Positions 35,186-44,592 of a DNA stretch of 64,000 bases are shown in pieces. The number at the start of each line of letters is the position of its first letter. The first letter of the stretch is position 1. Source of the DNA: Qipengyuania psychrotolerans (lineage in GTDB: Bacteria > Pseudomonadota > Alphaproteobacteria > Sphingomonadales > Sphingomonadaceae); the NCBI RefSeq assembly GCF_019711355.1, contig NZ_CP081297.1, positions 2,253,001 through 2,317,000 of the forward strand, in the 5' to 3' direction. The position numbers were made by a program, and so were the translations under genes. The notes below the pieces were generated by a model that saw only the letters and a list, made by a program, of their open reading frames with translations, did no database searches and had not been told where the DNA came from.

Positions 35186-35857
35186 TCACAAATCCAGCGA
35201 GGCATATTCCCGAGGCGGGGGCAGTCCGTCCATCTTCTCGCTCAGCAGCGGGCGGAAGCTGGGGCGGCTTTTCATGACCATGTACCAGTCGCGCGCCTGA
35301 TCGTGGCCCTTCCACTCGATCGCGCCAAGGTAATCGACCACCGATAGCTGCGCCGCGCAGGCGAGGTCGGCCAGGCTCAGCGTCGGCCCTGCCAGCCAGC
35401 TGCGCGTGTCGACCAGCCAGTCGATGTAGTCGAGGTGGCCATGCAAGAGGCGCCCCATCTCGCGCAGCACCCGTCCATCGGGTGACTGCCGCAGGATCAG
35501 GCGCTTCTTCATCTTTTCGTGCAGGGCGGGCGCGGTCACATCGCCGTAGAAACTTTCGTCGAACAACCGGGTCAGACGGCGGATTTCCGCGCGTTGCATC
35601 GCGCTTCCCGAGATCATCGGATTGCGATCGACCGTTTCTTCGAAGAACTCGCAGATCGCCTGGCTGTCACACAGTGTGGCGCCGCGCCCCGGATCGTGCA
35701 GCACCGGCGTCCTGCCTGCCGGATTGAGCTGCCACAGGCTGTCGCGCCCTTCCCACGGGTTTTCCCGGACGAGCTCGTAGGCGACCGATTTTTCGCCCAT
35801 CAACAGACGCAGCTTGCGGCTGAAGGGGCACAGGGGAAATTGGTGGAGCTGCCACAT
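35186..35857 (-). CDS. Glutathione S-transferase family protein
   Basis: The 223-residue protein has an N-terminal thioredoxin-like domain (QFPLCPFSRKLRLLMGEK with CPFS; NPAGRTPVL with the cis-Pro; LCDSQAICEFFEE with the Glu-Ser that binds the gamma-glutamyl group) and a helical C-terminal domain (SLADLACAAQLSVVDYLG). Cytosolic GST fold; substrate not known. Confidence 0.9.
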   Translation of the reverse strand: MWQLHQFPLCPFSRKLRLLMGEKSVAYELVRENPWEGRDSLWQLNPAGRTPVLHDPGRGATLCDSQAICEFFEETVDRNPMISGSAMQRAEIRRLTRLFDESFYGDVTAPALHEKMKKRLILRQSPDGRVLREMGRLLHGHLDYIDWLVDTRSWLAGPTLSLADLACAAQLSVVDYLGAIEWKGHDQARDWYMVMKSRPSFRPLLSEKMDGLPPPREYASLDL

Positions 35858-35931
35858 GGCTCCTGCCTATGCGACAGCAGCGCGCACGCGTCCACTGGTG
35901 CGAACGATAATGGCGAAAATTTACTGTCCGA

Positions 35932-36375
35932 TCAGCGGTCTTGCGGAATTGTTTCCTCAAGCCGCTGCGCCAGTTCGCGCAATTGCGGAAGCATGATTTC
36001 CGCCGCGCCAGCCATCGCGCTCACGGCGTCCATCGCGCGCGGCAGGTTGCGTTCGATTTCTTCGGGCACGCGGCCCGCTTGCGGGGCGAGCGAGCGCAGG
36101 GTCGTGCCGGGCTCGACCATTGGTGCCTCTTCACCGGCGATCTGTCCCATGGCTTCCATCAGGGGCGCAACGGGCAAGTCCAGCAGCACTTCGCTTATGG
36201 CGCGCGCCATCAGCGCAACTTCGCGCTGGCGTTCCGGATCGGAGAGTTTGTCCGTCAGATCTGCCAGCTCGACTGGTTCTTCGACCTCGAGAGGGGTCTC
36301 TGTCTCCTGCGCGAAAGCGGGCATGGGTGCGGCGATTGCAACAAGTGAAGCGGCGGCAAGCAAAGCACGGCTCAT
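35932..36375 (-). CDS. Exported hypothetical protein
   Basis: The 147-residue product has a clear signal peptide (MSRALLAAASLVAIAAPMPAFA, cleavage after AFA) and an acidic helical mature part. GGAAGGAC lies close upstream of ATG 36,375; an upstream start adds 14 residues before the signal. It precedes nothing on the same strand but may share transcription with the exported gene at 36,447-36,809. Function unknown. Confidence 0.7.
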   Translation of the reverse strand: MSRALLAAASLVAIAAPMPAFAQETETPLEVEEPVELADLTDKLSDPERQREVALMARAISEVLLDLPVAPLMEAMGQIAGEEAPMVEPGTTLRSLAPQAGRVPEEIERNLPRAMDAVSAMAGAAEIMLPQLRELAQRLEETIPQDR

Positions 36376-36446
36376 GGATTGTCCTTCCGGATTTCTGTGA
36401 TGCAGGATCGCTAGCAAAAACCCGCTGAAACGAGTCTGAACGAGGT

Positions 36447-36809
36447 TCAGAGGCCCGAAGCGTCCAGCATGAGCAGGCAGGCAGGCATGATCTCACTCAG
36501 AGATGCAGGATCGCTCGCCAATGCCGTTACTTCGGTCATGGCCAATGCGCGCATCGCCTCCCTGTCGGCTCCCGTTTCGTCCATCAAGGTGGCAGCGGTG
36601 CGCACGAAGAATTCGAGGCCTCTCACCGTCATGTCCGGATATTCCAGCATCGCCGCATCGCCATCGGTCTGGCCGCGGGCGACGGTGGCAAACGCCGTTC
36701 CGCATTTCAGCGATGCCTGCTGCTGCATATTAAGCTGCGGCACCGCAGGAGCATCCTGTGCGAGGACAGGCGAAGCAAGGACGGCGACCAAAAGAATGAG
36801 TTTACGCAT
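36447..36809 (-). CDS. Exported hypothetical protein
   Basis: The 120-residue product has a signal peptide (MRKLILLVAVLASPVLAQ) followed by a mature part with two cysteines (KCGTAF and MPACLLML) that could form a disulfide. No family is recognised. It is divergent from adhC and the intergenic region holds an 8-bp inverted repeat. Confidence 0.7.
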   Translation of the reverse strand: MRKLILLVAVLASPVLAQDAPAVPQLNMQQQASLKCGTAFATVARGQTDGDAAMLEYPDMTVRGLEFFVRTAATLMDETGADREAMRALAMTEVTALASDPASLSEIMPACLLMLDASGL

Positions 36810-36837
36810 GGTCTCCGCATAAGGGCTTGCTGATGAA

Positions 36838-36859
36838 CCGCAAGCAACTTGGCTTGCGG
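36838..36859. promoter_or_regulatory. 8-bp perfect inverted repeat between divergent genes, upstream of adhC
   Basis: CCGCAAGC (36,838-36,845) and GCTTGCGG (36,852-36,859) are exact inverted copies with a 6-base spacer, about 50 bases before the adhC ATG. It has no following T-run on either strand, so an operator is more likely than a terminator. Confidence 0.45.
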
Positions 36860-36906
36860 CCCTCTCGCGCCATCCCTACCGAATGGGCAAATAGGAGAAT
36901 CGCAGT

Positions 36907-38012
<1,106 letters not shown>

Positions 38013-38013
<1 letters not shown>

Positions 38014-38372
38014 TGACGGCGAAAAAGGTCACGCTGGAGGACAAGTTCGCCCAGTTCTCCGACCACTGGGCGCCGCGCATCGTGGCGCGTTACAATGACA
38101 ACGAAATCCGGCTGGTGAAGGTCGGGGGTGAGTTTATCTGGCACTGCCACGAGGATACGGACGAGCTGTTCCTGATCCTCGACGGCACGCTCGACATGGA
38201 ATTTCGCGATCGCACGGAAGTGCTCGAAGCGGGCGAGCTGATCGTCATCCCGCGCGGCGTAGAACACCGGCCATGCGCGCGTCACGGCGAAGTGAAGCTG
38301 CTGCTGATCGACCCGAAAGACATGCCCAATACCGGCGACCAGAAGAGTGCCACCCTCGCAATCGACATCTGA
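38013..38372 (+). CDS. Cupin-domain protein
   Basis: The 119-residue single-domain cupin shows WHCHEDTDELFLILDG (about 43-58; two His and a Glu as metal ligands) and GELIVIPRGVEHRPCA (about 77-92; third His). ATG overlaps the adhC stop (TGATG), so the two are co-translated. Likely a metal-binding small enzyme or sensor linked to formaldehyde detoxification, but its reaction is unknown. Confidence 0.85.
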
Positions 38373-38434
38373 GCGCTTGAACGCGCCCGGCCCGTCGTTA
38401 AGGTAGCGAATCGAAACCTAAGGAGAGAGACATA

Positions 38435-38815
38435 ATGTTCAGCCACGTCATGCTGGGCGCCGATGATATCGACGCTGCAAAGAAGTTCTACGATGCCTGT
38501 TTCAAGGCGCTTGGCGGACGCGAAGCCTCGGTCGATCCGAAAGGCCGCCTGATCTACATGCACAACGGCGGCATCTTCCTCGTCACCAAGCCGATCGACG
38601 GCCAGCCTGCCACCTGCGCCAATGGCGGTACCATCGGCTTTGCAGTCGAAAGCGAAGAACAGGGCAATGCCTGGCATAAGGCCGGTCTGGAAAATGGCGG
38701 CACTGCCATCGAAGACCCGCCGGGCATCCGCTCCAGCGAAATCGGCAGCATGTATCTTGCCTATCTCCGCGATCCGGCAGGAAACAAGATCTGCGTCATG
38801 AAACGCATGGGCTAA
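38435..38815 (+). CDS. VOC/glyoxalase-family protein
   Basis: The 126-residue protein starts FSHVMLGADDIDAAKKFYDACF and ends YLRDPAGNKICVMKRMG, both vicinal-oxygen-chelate signatures; His3-like and Glu/Asp ligands suggest a metal site. AAGGAGAG precedes the ATG. It lies in the formaldehyde operon between cupin and YbaK genes. Specific substrate unknown. Confidence 0.88.
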   Translation: MFSHVMLGADDIDAAKKFYDACFKALGGREASVDPKGRLIYMHNGGIFLVTKPIDGQPATCANGGTIGFAVESEEQGNAWHKAGLENGGTAIEDPPGIRSSEIGSMYLAYLRDPAGNKICVMKRMG

Positions 38816-38820
38816 GCCGC

Positions 38821-39330
38821 TTGGCTGCACCGAATGAAGAGGGACTGCGAGCCGAACTCACGGCGCTCGCGGTCCCTTTTGCGTTTTACGAACACGAAGC
38901 GGTCTTCACCGTGGAGGAAAGCCGCGGCATCAAGGATGCCATTCCCGGCGAGCATACGAAAAACCTGTTCCTCAAGGACGCCAAGGGTGAGTTCTGGCTG
39001 GTCACTGTTCCGGCCGAAGCCCGCGTCGACCTGAAAGCCCTGCCCCAGGCCATCGGCTGCAAGCGCGTGAGTTTCGGCAATCCCGAGGCGATGGAGCGCC
39101 TGCTTGGTATCACGCCCGGCTCCGTTACACCCCTCGCCATGATCAATGCCGAACCGGGCAGCGTCACCTGTGTGATCGAAGCCGGACTGGCGGCGGCGGA
39201 GCGTATAAACGTCCACCCGCTTCGCAACACCGCGACAATCGGGCTTTCCGGCGCGGATACATTGCGGCTGCTGAAGCATTGGGGTCATGCGCCGCTGGTC
39301 GCAGAAATACCGGTTCAGGAGACCGCATGA
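38821..39330 (+). CDS. YbaK/ProX-type aminoacyl-tRNA editing protein
   Basis: The 169-residue protein has FYEHEAVFTVEES near residue 22, HTKNLFLKDAKGEFWLVTV near 47 and PGSVTPLAMINAE near 105, the pattern of free-standing ProX/YbaK domains that deacylate mischarged tRNA-Pro. The only start in this frame is TTG 38,821, 5 bases after the VOC stop. Its stop overlaps the fghA ATG (ATGA). Confidence 0.88.
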   Translation: MAAPNEEGLRAELTALAVPFAFYEHEAVFTVEESRGIKDAIPGEHTKNLFLKDAKGEFWLVTVPAEARVDLKALPQAIGCKRVSFGNPEAMERLLGITPGSVTPLAMINAEPGSVTCVIEAGLAAAERINVHPLRNTATIGLSGADTLRLLKHWGHAPLVAEIPVQETA

Positions 39331-40166
39331 AGCTGGAATACCTTTCGCAGAACAAGGCCTTTGGCGGCGATCAGTTCGTCTGCTCGCACCAGTCGGAGGC
39401 GACTGAGACCGAGATGACCTTCTCGGTTTACGTCCCGCCCCATGCCGAAGGCGCGAAGCTGCCGGTGCTGTGGTATCTGTCCGGCCTCACCTGCACCCAT
39501 GCCAATGTGACCGAAAAGGGTGAATACCGGCGGGCCTGCGCCGAACACGGTATTATTTTCGTCGCGCCGGACACTTCCCCGCGCGGTGACGATGTGCCCG
39601 ACGCCAAGGACGAATACGACTTCGGCAAGGGTGCTGGCTTCTATGTCGATGCCACACAGCAACCGTGGGCAAAGCACTTCCGTATGCGTAGCTATATCGA
39701 GATCGAACTGCCCCACGTGGTGGCAAGCGAATTCCCGGTCGATCTAGCGCGCCAGTCGATCACGGGCCATTCGATGGGCGGCCACGGTGCGCTGACCATC
39801 GGCCTGCGCGATCCGGCGCGCTTCCGTTCGATCAGTGCTTTCTCCCCCATCGTCGCCCCATCCCGCGTTCCGTGGGGCGAGAAAGCCCTTTCACGCTACC
39901 TTGGCGACAATCGCGAGGCCTGGCGCGCCTATGATGCGGTCGCCCTGATCGAGGATGGCGCGCGGCACGACCACATCCTCGTTGACCAAGGGACCGCCGA
40001 CCAGTTTCTGGAAGAGCAGCTTAAAACCGGCGCGCTGTCCCTCGCCTGCGCCAAGGTAGGAATGGCCCCGGAAATCCGGATGCAGGAGGGTTACGACCAC
40101 TCCTACTACTTCATCTCGTCCTTCATGGCAGAGCATGTGGCCTGGCATGCGGAGCGATTGGTTTGA
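39327..40166 (+). CDS. fghA: S-formylglutathione hydrolase
   Basis: The 279-residue esterase-D-like alpha/beta hydrolase has VLWYLSGLTCTHANV, the nucleophile elbow GHSMGGHGAL (Ser near 148), Asp in LVDQGTADQFLEEQL and the catalytic His in EGYDHSYYFISSF. It cleaves S-formylglutathione to glutathione and formate, following adhC. Translational overlap with the YbaK gene places it in the same operon. Confidence 0.97.
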   Translation: MKLEYLSQNKAFGGDQFVCSHQSEATETEMTFSVYVPPHAEGAKLPVLWYLSGLTCTHANVTEKGEYRRACAEHGIIFVAPDTSPRGDDVPDAKDEYDFGKGAGFYVDATQQPWAKHFRMRSYIEIELPHVVASEFPVDLARQSITGHSMGGHGALTIGLRDPARFRSISAFSPIVAPSRVPWGEKALSRYLGDNREAWRAYDAVALIEDGARHDHILVDQGTADQFLEEQLKTGALSLACAKVGMAPEIRMQEGYDHSYYFISSFMAEHVAWHAERLV

Positions 40167-40207
40167 AGTGAATTCAGACGTTCCGCTTACGGACAGGAAT
40201 CCGGCTA

Positions 40208-41179
40208 TTAATCAGCATCGAGAACGATGCGACATTCAAGCCCTTCGGGTGAGAATATTAGTTCAGTGGTGCCATCCGGCGCGAGCGCTTTCGAGATAAG
40301 CTTCGAACCGAAACCGCTGCCCCCTCCCTGGTCGACCGGGGGCCCTCCGCTTTCCTTCCAGAGAATGTTCACGGACTTGGCGGAGCGGCTAACGGTAACC
40401 TCTACGCGGCCGGCGGGGTTCGAGAGTGCGCCATGCTTCATCGCATTGGTCAGCAATTCGTGGAACACCAACCCCAGACCCTGACTGGCCGACGCAGAAA
40501 GGGCTGCCTCATCCACGATGTTAAGGTCGATCTGGTCCTGGATGCCAGCAAAGGCGGACAACTCCGTCTCGAGAATTGCACTCGGCGCCATGGAGGTCGG
40601 CGAATCCCCGACCAGCAACTGATGTGATCGGGCCAGGGCGCCTACCCTGCCTTCGAGCGCTCTTGCGAATGCAGGAATGTCCTTTGCACCGCGCGCCGAC
40701 ATTTTCACCATCGATTGGATCATTGCCAGTATGTTCCGAACCCGATGGTTCAGCTCTTCGGTGATGAGTGTAAGCCTTGCCTCGTTCTGCTTGGAACGGG
40801 TGATATCGATCACCTGGCCAATCAGCTTACCGGTGGTGCCGTCGGAATTCTGCAAGGGGCGTCCAGCCGCCAGGATCCACCGGATGTTACCCTGCGCAGT
40901 TCTGATCTGGCATTCGAAAGACCATTCACGATTTTCTGCGATTGCAGTCTTTTGCAGAGCATCAACCCTTGCGCGATCAGTCTCGATCACATGATCGATA
41001 AACTTTTCGTAGCTCCATTCGTCGAGCGGCGCATCGTAGCCAAAAATCCTGTCGTGCGTGAGATTCCTCACCGCAAGGCCAGTCTGTAGATCAAGCTCCC
41101 AAATGCCAATCTGACTTGTCTCTAGAACAAGTCTGAGATGGTCGGCGCTTCGATTCTCAAACAGTTCCAAGTCCGGCAT
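40208..41179 (-). CDS. PAS-containing HWE-family sensor histidine kinase
   Basis: The 323-residue soluble protein has a PAS domain (about 15-130; LRLVLETSQIGIWELDL, WILAAGRPL, GQVIDITRSK) and an HWE/HisKA_2-type kinase domain: ELNHRVRNILAMIQSMV (phospho-His near 145), LGLVFHELLTNAMKHGAL (N box) and WKESGGPPV (the W-x-E motif). Such kinases often feed the alphaproteobacterial general stress response or light/redox signalling. No cognate response regulator is adjacent. Confidence 0.92.
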   Translation of the reverse strand: MPDLELFENRSADHLRLVLETSQIGIWELDLQTGLAVRNLTHDRIFGYDAPLDEWSYEKFIDHVIETDRARVDALQKTAIAENREWSFECQIRTAQGNIRWILAAGRPLQNSDGTTGKLIGQVIDITRSKQNEARLTLITEELNHRVRNILAMIQSMVKMSARGAKDIPAFARALEGRVGALARSHQLLVGDSPTSMAPSAILETELSAFAGIQDQIDLNIVDEAALSASASQGLGLVFHELLTNAMKHGALSNPAGRVEVTVSRSAKSVNILWKESGGPPVDQGGGSGFGSKLISKALAPDGTTELIFSPEGLECRIVLDAD

Positions 41180-41223
41180 ACACAGTGCTTTAAGCTAACC
41201 CTGGGACAGTGTCACTCACGCAT

Positions 41224-42456
41224 TCAGCCGTGCTTGGCGACGAATTCCTCGACCACGGGCGCGATCTTGTCGCGCCATTTGCTGCCGTTGAAAATGCCGT
41301 AATGTCCGGCGCCTTCGGCCATATAATAGCGCTTTTTGGCAGACTTCAGATTGGGTGTCAGGTCGAGAGCGGCTTTGGTCTGGCCGAGGCCTGAAATATC
41401 GTCCCGCTCCCCCTCGATGGCAAGCAGGGCGGTTTCGGTAATGTCGCCCAGGTCGATACGTTTACCCCGGTGCATGAAGGTGCCGTTGGGGATCGCGTGG
41501 GTCTGGAAAACCTCTTCCACGGTCTGGAGGTAAAATTCCGCCGTCATGTCGCAGACGCTGCGGTATTCGTCGTAGAAATCCTTGGTCGCCTGCGCGCTCG
41601 CATCGTCGCCTTCGGTGAGGTGTTTGAACATCTCGTAGTGGCTCATCATATGATTGCCCAGATTCATGCTCATGAAGCCTGCCAGCTGCATGAAGCCGGG
41701 GTAAACGCGGCGGCCGTGCCCACGATACTGCATCGGGACGGTGGCGATAACATTGTGCTGGAACCATTCGATAGGTCGTTCCATCGCCAGATCGTTTACG
41801 CTGGTCGGCGAACAGCGCGTGTCGATCGGACCGCCCATCATGGTGAGGGTCTTCGGCGTGCAGGGATGTCCGTCGCGGTTCATGATCGCAGTCGCGGCAA
41901 ACACCGGGACCGAAGGTTGGCAAACCGCCATGACATGTGCGTCAGGCCCGATATGCTCGAGAAATTCGATCACGTAGTCCATGTAATCGTCGAGATCGAA
42001 ATGGCCTTCGTGCAGCGGCACATTGCGCGCATCGGTCCAGTCGGTGACGAAGACGGTGTAGTTTTCAAGCATCCGCTCGACCGTGCCGCGCAGCAACGTG
42101 GCGTAATGCCCGCTCATCGGGGCAACGACCAGAAGGCGCGGCGCATCATCGGGCAGCCCTTCGCGGTGGAAGCATTTGAGATCACCGAACGGCTTGTTGA
42201 CCACGGTGGCTTCGACCACCGGCCAGTGCTTGCCTTCAGCCTCGACCGTTTCGATGCCCCATGCCGGCTTGCCATAGGTGGCAGTGGCGTGGGCGAACAC
42301 TTCCAGCGCGCTCGCGGCGACCGGGCCCATGCCCATGTAATTGCCGAGCATGTTGTACGGCAGCGCCGGATTGGACAGCATTTCTGCCCCGATGGCGGCC
42401 CATGCGCTGGCGCTCGATAGCCAGCTGCGCTGGAGTTCATAGGCGTTGTAAAGCAA
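41224..42456 (-). CDS. Polyhydroxyalkanoate depolymerase (intracellular, PhaZ type)
   Basis: The 410-residue protein starts LYNAYELQRSWL after a TTG at 42,456 that has AGGGGA upstream, matching the family N-terminus. It has APMSGHYATLLRGTVERML, the lipase-box-like VCQPSVPVFA with catalytic Cys, TMMGGPIDTR and the C-terminal GAGHYGIFNGSKWR with catalytic His. It releases hydroxyacids from stored PHA. It is divergent from the ABC exporter. Confidence 0.92.
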   Translation of the reverse strand: MLYNAYELQRSWLSSASAWAAIGAEMLSNPALPYNMLGNYMGMGPVAASALEVFAHATATYGKPAWGIETVEAEGKHWPVVEATVVNKPFGDLKCFHREGLPDDAPRLLVVAPMSGHYATLLRGTVERMLENYTVFVTDWTDARNVPLHEGHFDLDDYMDYVIEFLEHIGPDAHVMAVCQPSVPVFAATAIMNRDGHPCTPKTLTMMGGPIDTRCSPTSVNDLAMERPIEWFQHNVIATVPMQYRGHGRRVYPGFMQLAGFMSMNLGNHMMSHYEMFKHLTEGDDASAQATKDFYDEYRSVCDMTAEFYLQTVEEVFQTHAIPNGTFMHRGKRIDLGDITETALLAIEGERDDISGLGQTKAALDLTPNLKSAKKRYYMAEGAGHYGIFNGSKWRDKIAPVVEEFVAKHG

Positions 42457-42620
42457 TTGGCGTCCCCTGCTGCCCGCGCTGTTGTGTTGTCGCTGCGAGC
42501 TATCCTTGAGCCGGCAGTCTGACGGGAGTTCTTCCGTTGTGCAATGCACAAATCGGGCAAAAGTGCCATAATCTCGCCTCGCCTGTGGATTTTGCCTCCC
42601 GCGCTGCCTAGTTGGGGCGG

Positions 42621-44450
42621 ATGGACGAGACGGGCGAAACTGCAGAAGCTGAAGCCATGCCGAAACGCGGTTTGTTCCGGCGCAGGCGCAGTGACGGGGA
42701 AACCCGCTCGCTCGGCGCGCTTGGAATGGTCTGGAATGCGGCCAAGGCCTATCCCCTCCAACTGACTTTCGCGGCAATCGCCTTGCTGGCGACAGCCCTC
42801 ATCACTTCGCTTGCCCTGCCCAGCGCACTCAAGCTGATTATCGACCGCGGTTTCGGCGGCGAGGGCACGGGGGATATCGGCCGGTGGTTCCGCTATCTGC
42901 TCGCTCTCGTTGCGACGCTGGGGGTATTCACCGCGCTGCGCTTCTATTTCGTGAGCTGGCTCGGAGAGCGGGTCGTCGCGGACATCCGCCGCTCGGTGCA
43001 CGAGAACCTGCTCCGACTTTCTCCCTCCTTCTTCGAGGAGAACAGCCCCAAGGAAATCTCCAGCCGGATGACCTCGGACACCGCCGTTATCGAGCAGGTC
43101 GTGGGCACCACCATTTCGGTGGCGCTACGCAATGCCATCATGGCCGTGGCAGCGGCGGGGTATCTGTTCTGGCTGGCGCCCCAGCTAGCCGTGTACATTT
43201 TCATCGGCATCCCGATTGTCATCCTCCCGATCGCGATCTTCGGTGCGCGCCTGCGCAACATCAGCCGGTCGAGCCAGGACCGCATCGCGGATGTCGGCGC
43301 AATGGTCACCGAAGTGCTTTCCGCCATGAAAGTGGTTCAGGCTTTCGGCCAGCAGGATCGCGAGGGGGCGCGCTTTGCCGATGCGGTCGAACGCACTTTC
43401 GAGACGGCCCGTCGACGCGTGTTGCTCCGCGCACTGATGACCGCCACGGCCATCACCTTGATTTTCGGCTCCATAGTGTTGCTGCTGTGGCGCGGCGCCG
43501 TGCTTGTCGAGGCAGGAGAGCTGACCGGCGGCACGATCATGGCCTTCGTATTTGCCGGCATGATCGTGGGCGGAAGCGTCGGCGCTCTCGCCGAAGTGGT
43601 CGGGGACCTGCTGCGTGCCGCAGGCGCGGCCGGACGGCTGAGCGAATTGCTGGCCGAAAAGCCGGGAATTGCAGCGCCCGCACGCCCGGAAGCCTTGCCC
43701 GAGCCTGCGCGCGGCAGTCTCTCGTTCCGTAATGTCACATTCCGCTATCCCACGCGGCTCGAGGCGCCTGCCATCACCGACTTCAGCCTTGAGGTCGAGC
43801 CTGGCGAAACGGTCGCCATCGTCGGCCCTTCGGGTGCCGGCAAGTCGACGATATTCCAGCTGGCCGAACGCTTCTACGACCCGCAGGCGGGCACCGTCAG
43901 GCTCGACGGCATCCCCCTGACCAGTGCCGATCCCGCCGCAATCCGCCGCCGGATCGCTTTCGTCCCGCAGGAAGGCGTGCTGTTCTCTGCCAGCGCACGC
44001 GACAATCTGCGCTATGGCAATTGGGAGGCGAGCGAAGAGGAAATTTGGTCCGCAGCCCGCAACGCGAATGCTACCGAATTCCTCGAACGGCTGCCCGAGG
44101 GGCTCGACACCTATCTTGGGGAAAACGGGACCCAGCTTTCAGGTGGCCAGCGGCAACGCGTCGCGATCGCCCGCGCCCTGCTGCGCGATTCGCCGATTCT
44201 CCTGCTGGACGAGGCGACCAGCGCGCTCGATGCGGAAAGCGAACGCCTGGTGCAGGACGCGCTGGAACGTCTGATGGAAAACCGCACGACACTGGTCATT
44301 GCCCACCGGCTTGCGACCGTGCGCGCGGCGGACCGGATCGTGGTCATGGAAGACGGCCGGATCGTGGAGCAAGGCAGCCATGCACAGCTGGCCGACAACG
44401 GCGGACTGTATGCGCGTCTCGCGTCGCTGCAATTCGGCCTCGAGGCCTAG
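42621..44450 (+). CDS. ABC exporter, fused membrane and ATPase domains (MsbA/lipid type)
   Basis: The 609-residue half-transporter has six helices in residues about 45-330 and a nucleotide-binding domain with Walker A GPSGAGKST (near 400), Q-loop FVPQEGVLFS, signature LSGGQRQRVAIARALL and Walker B ILLLDEATSALD, then an H-loop VIAHRLATV. It functions as a homodimer exporting lipids or hydrophobic compounds. I chose ATG 42,621 with GGGGCGG directly upstream. Confidence 0.93.
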   Translation: MDETGETAEAEAMPKRGLFRRRRSDGETRSLGALGMVWNAAKAYPLQLTFAAIALLATALITSLALPSALKLIIDRGFGGEGTGDIGRWFRYLLALVATLGVFTALRFYFVSWLGERVVADIRRSVHENLLRLSPSFFEENSPKEISSRMTSDTAVIEQVVGTTISVALRNAIMAVAAAGYLFWLAPQLAVYIFIGIPIVILPIAIFGARLRNISRSSQDRIADVGAMVTEVLSAMKVVQAFGQQDREGARFADAVERTFETARRRVLLRALMTATAITLIFGSIVLLLWRGAVLVEAGELTGGTIMAFVFAGMIVGGSVGALAEVVGDLLRAAGAAGRLSELLAEKPGIAAPARPEALPEPARGSLSFRNVTFRYPTRLEAPAITDFSLEVEPGETVAIVGPSGAGKSTIFQLAERFYDPQAGTVRLDGIPLTSADPAAIRRRIAFVPQEGVLFSASARDNLRYGNWEASEEEIWSAARNANATEFLERLPEGLDTYLGENGTQLSGGQRQRVAIARALLRDSPILLLDEATSALDAESERLVQDALERLMENRTTLVIAHRLATVRAADRIVVMEDGRIVEQGSHAQLADNGGLYARLASLQFGLEA

Positions 44451-44592
44451 AAGCGCTGCAATCCATCGACCAAGCGGCGCGGCGCTCCGACGAATGGCGA
44501 CACAATTGCGGATGAGTTGCTAGTCAGGCTGCACGATGGCGCACGCGCGCAGGGGAGTGGGCGTGGCCAGGTGAATTCTGGAGAACCCTTGA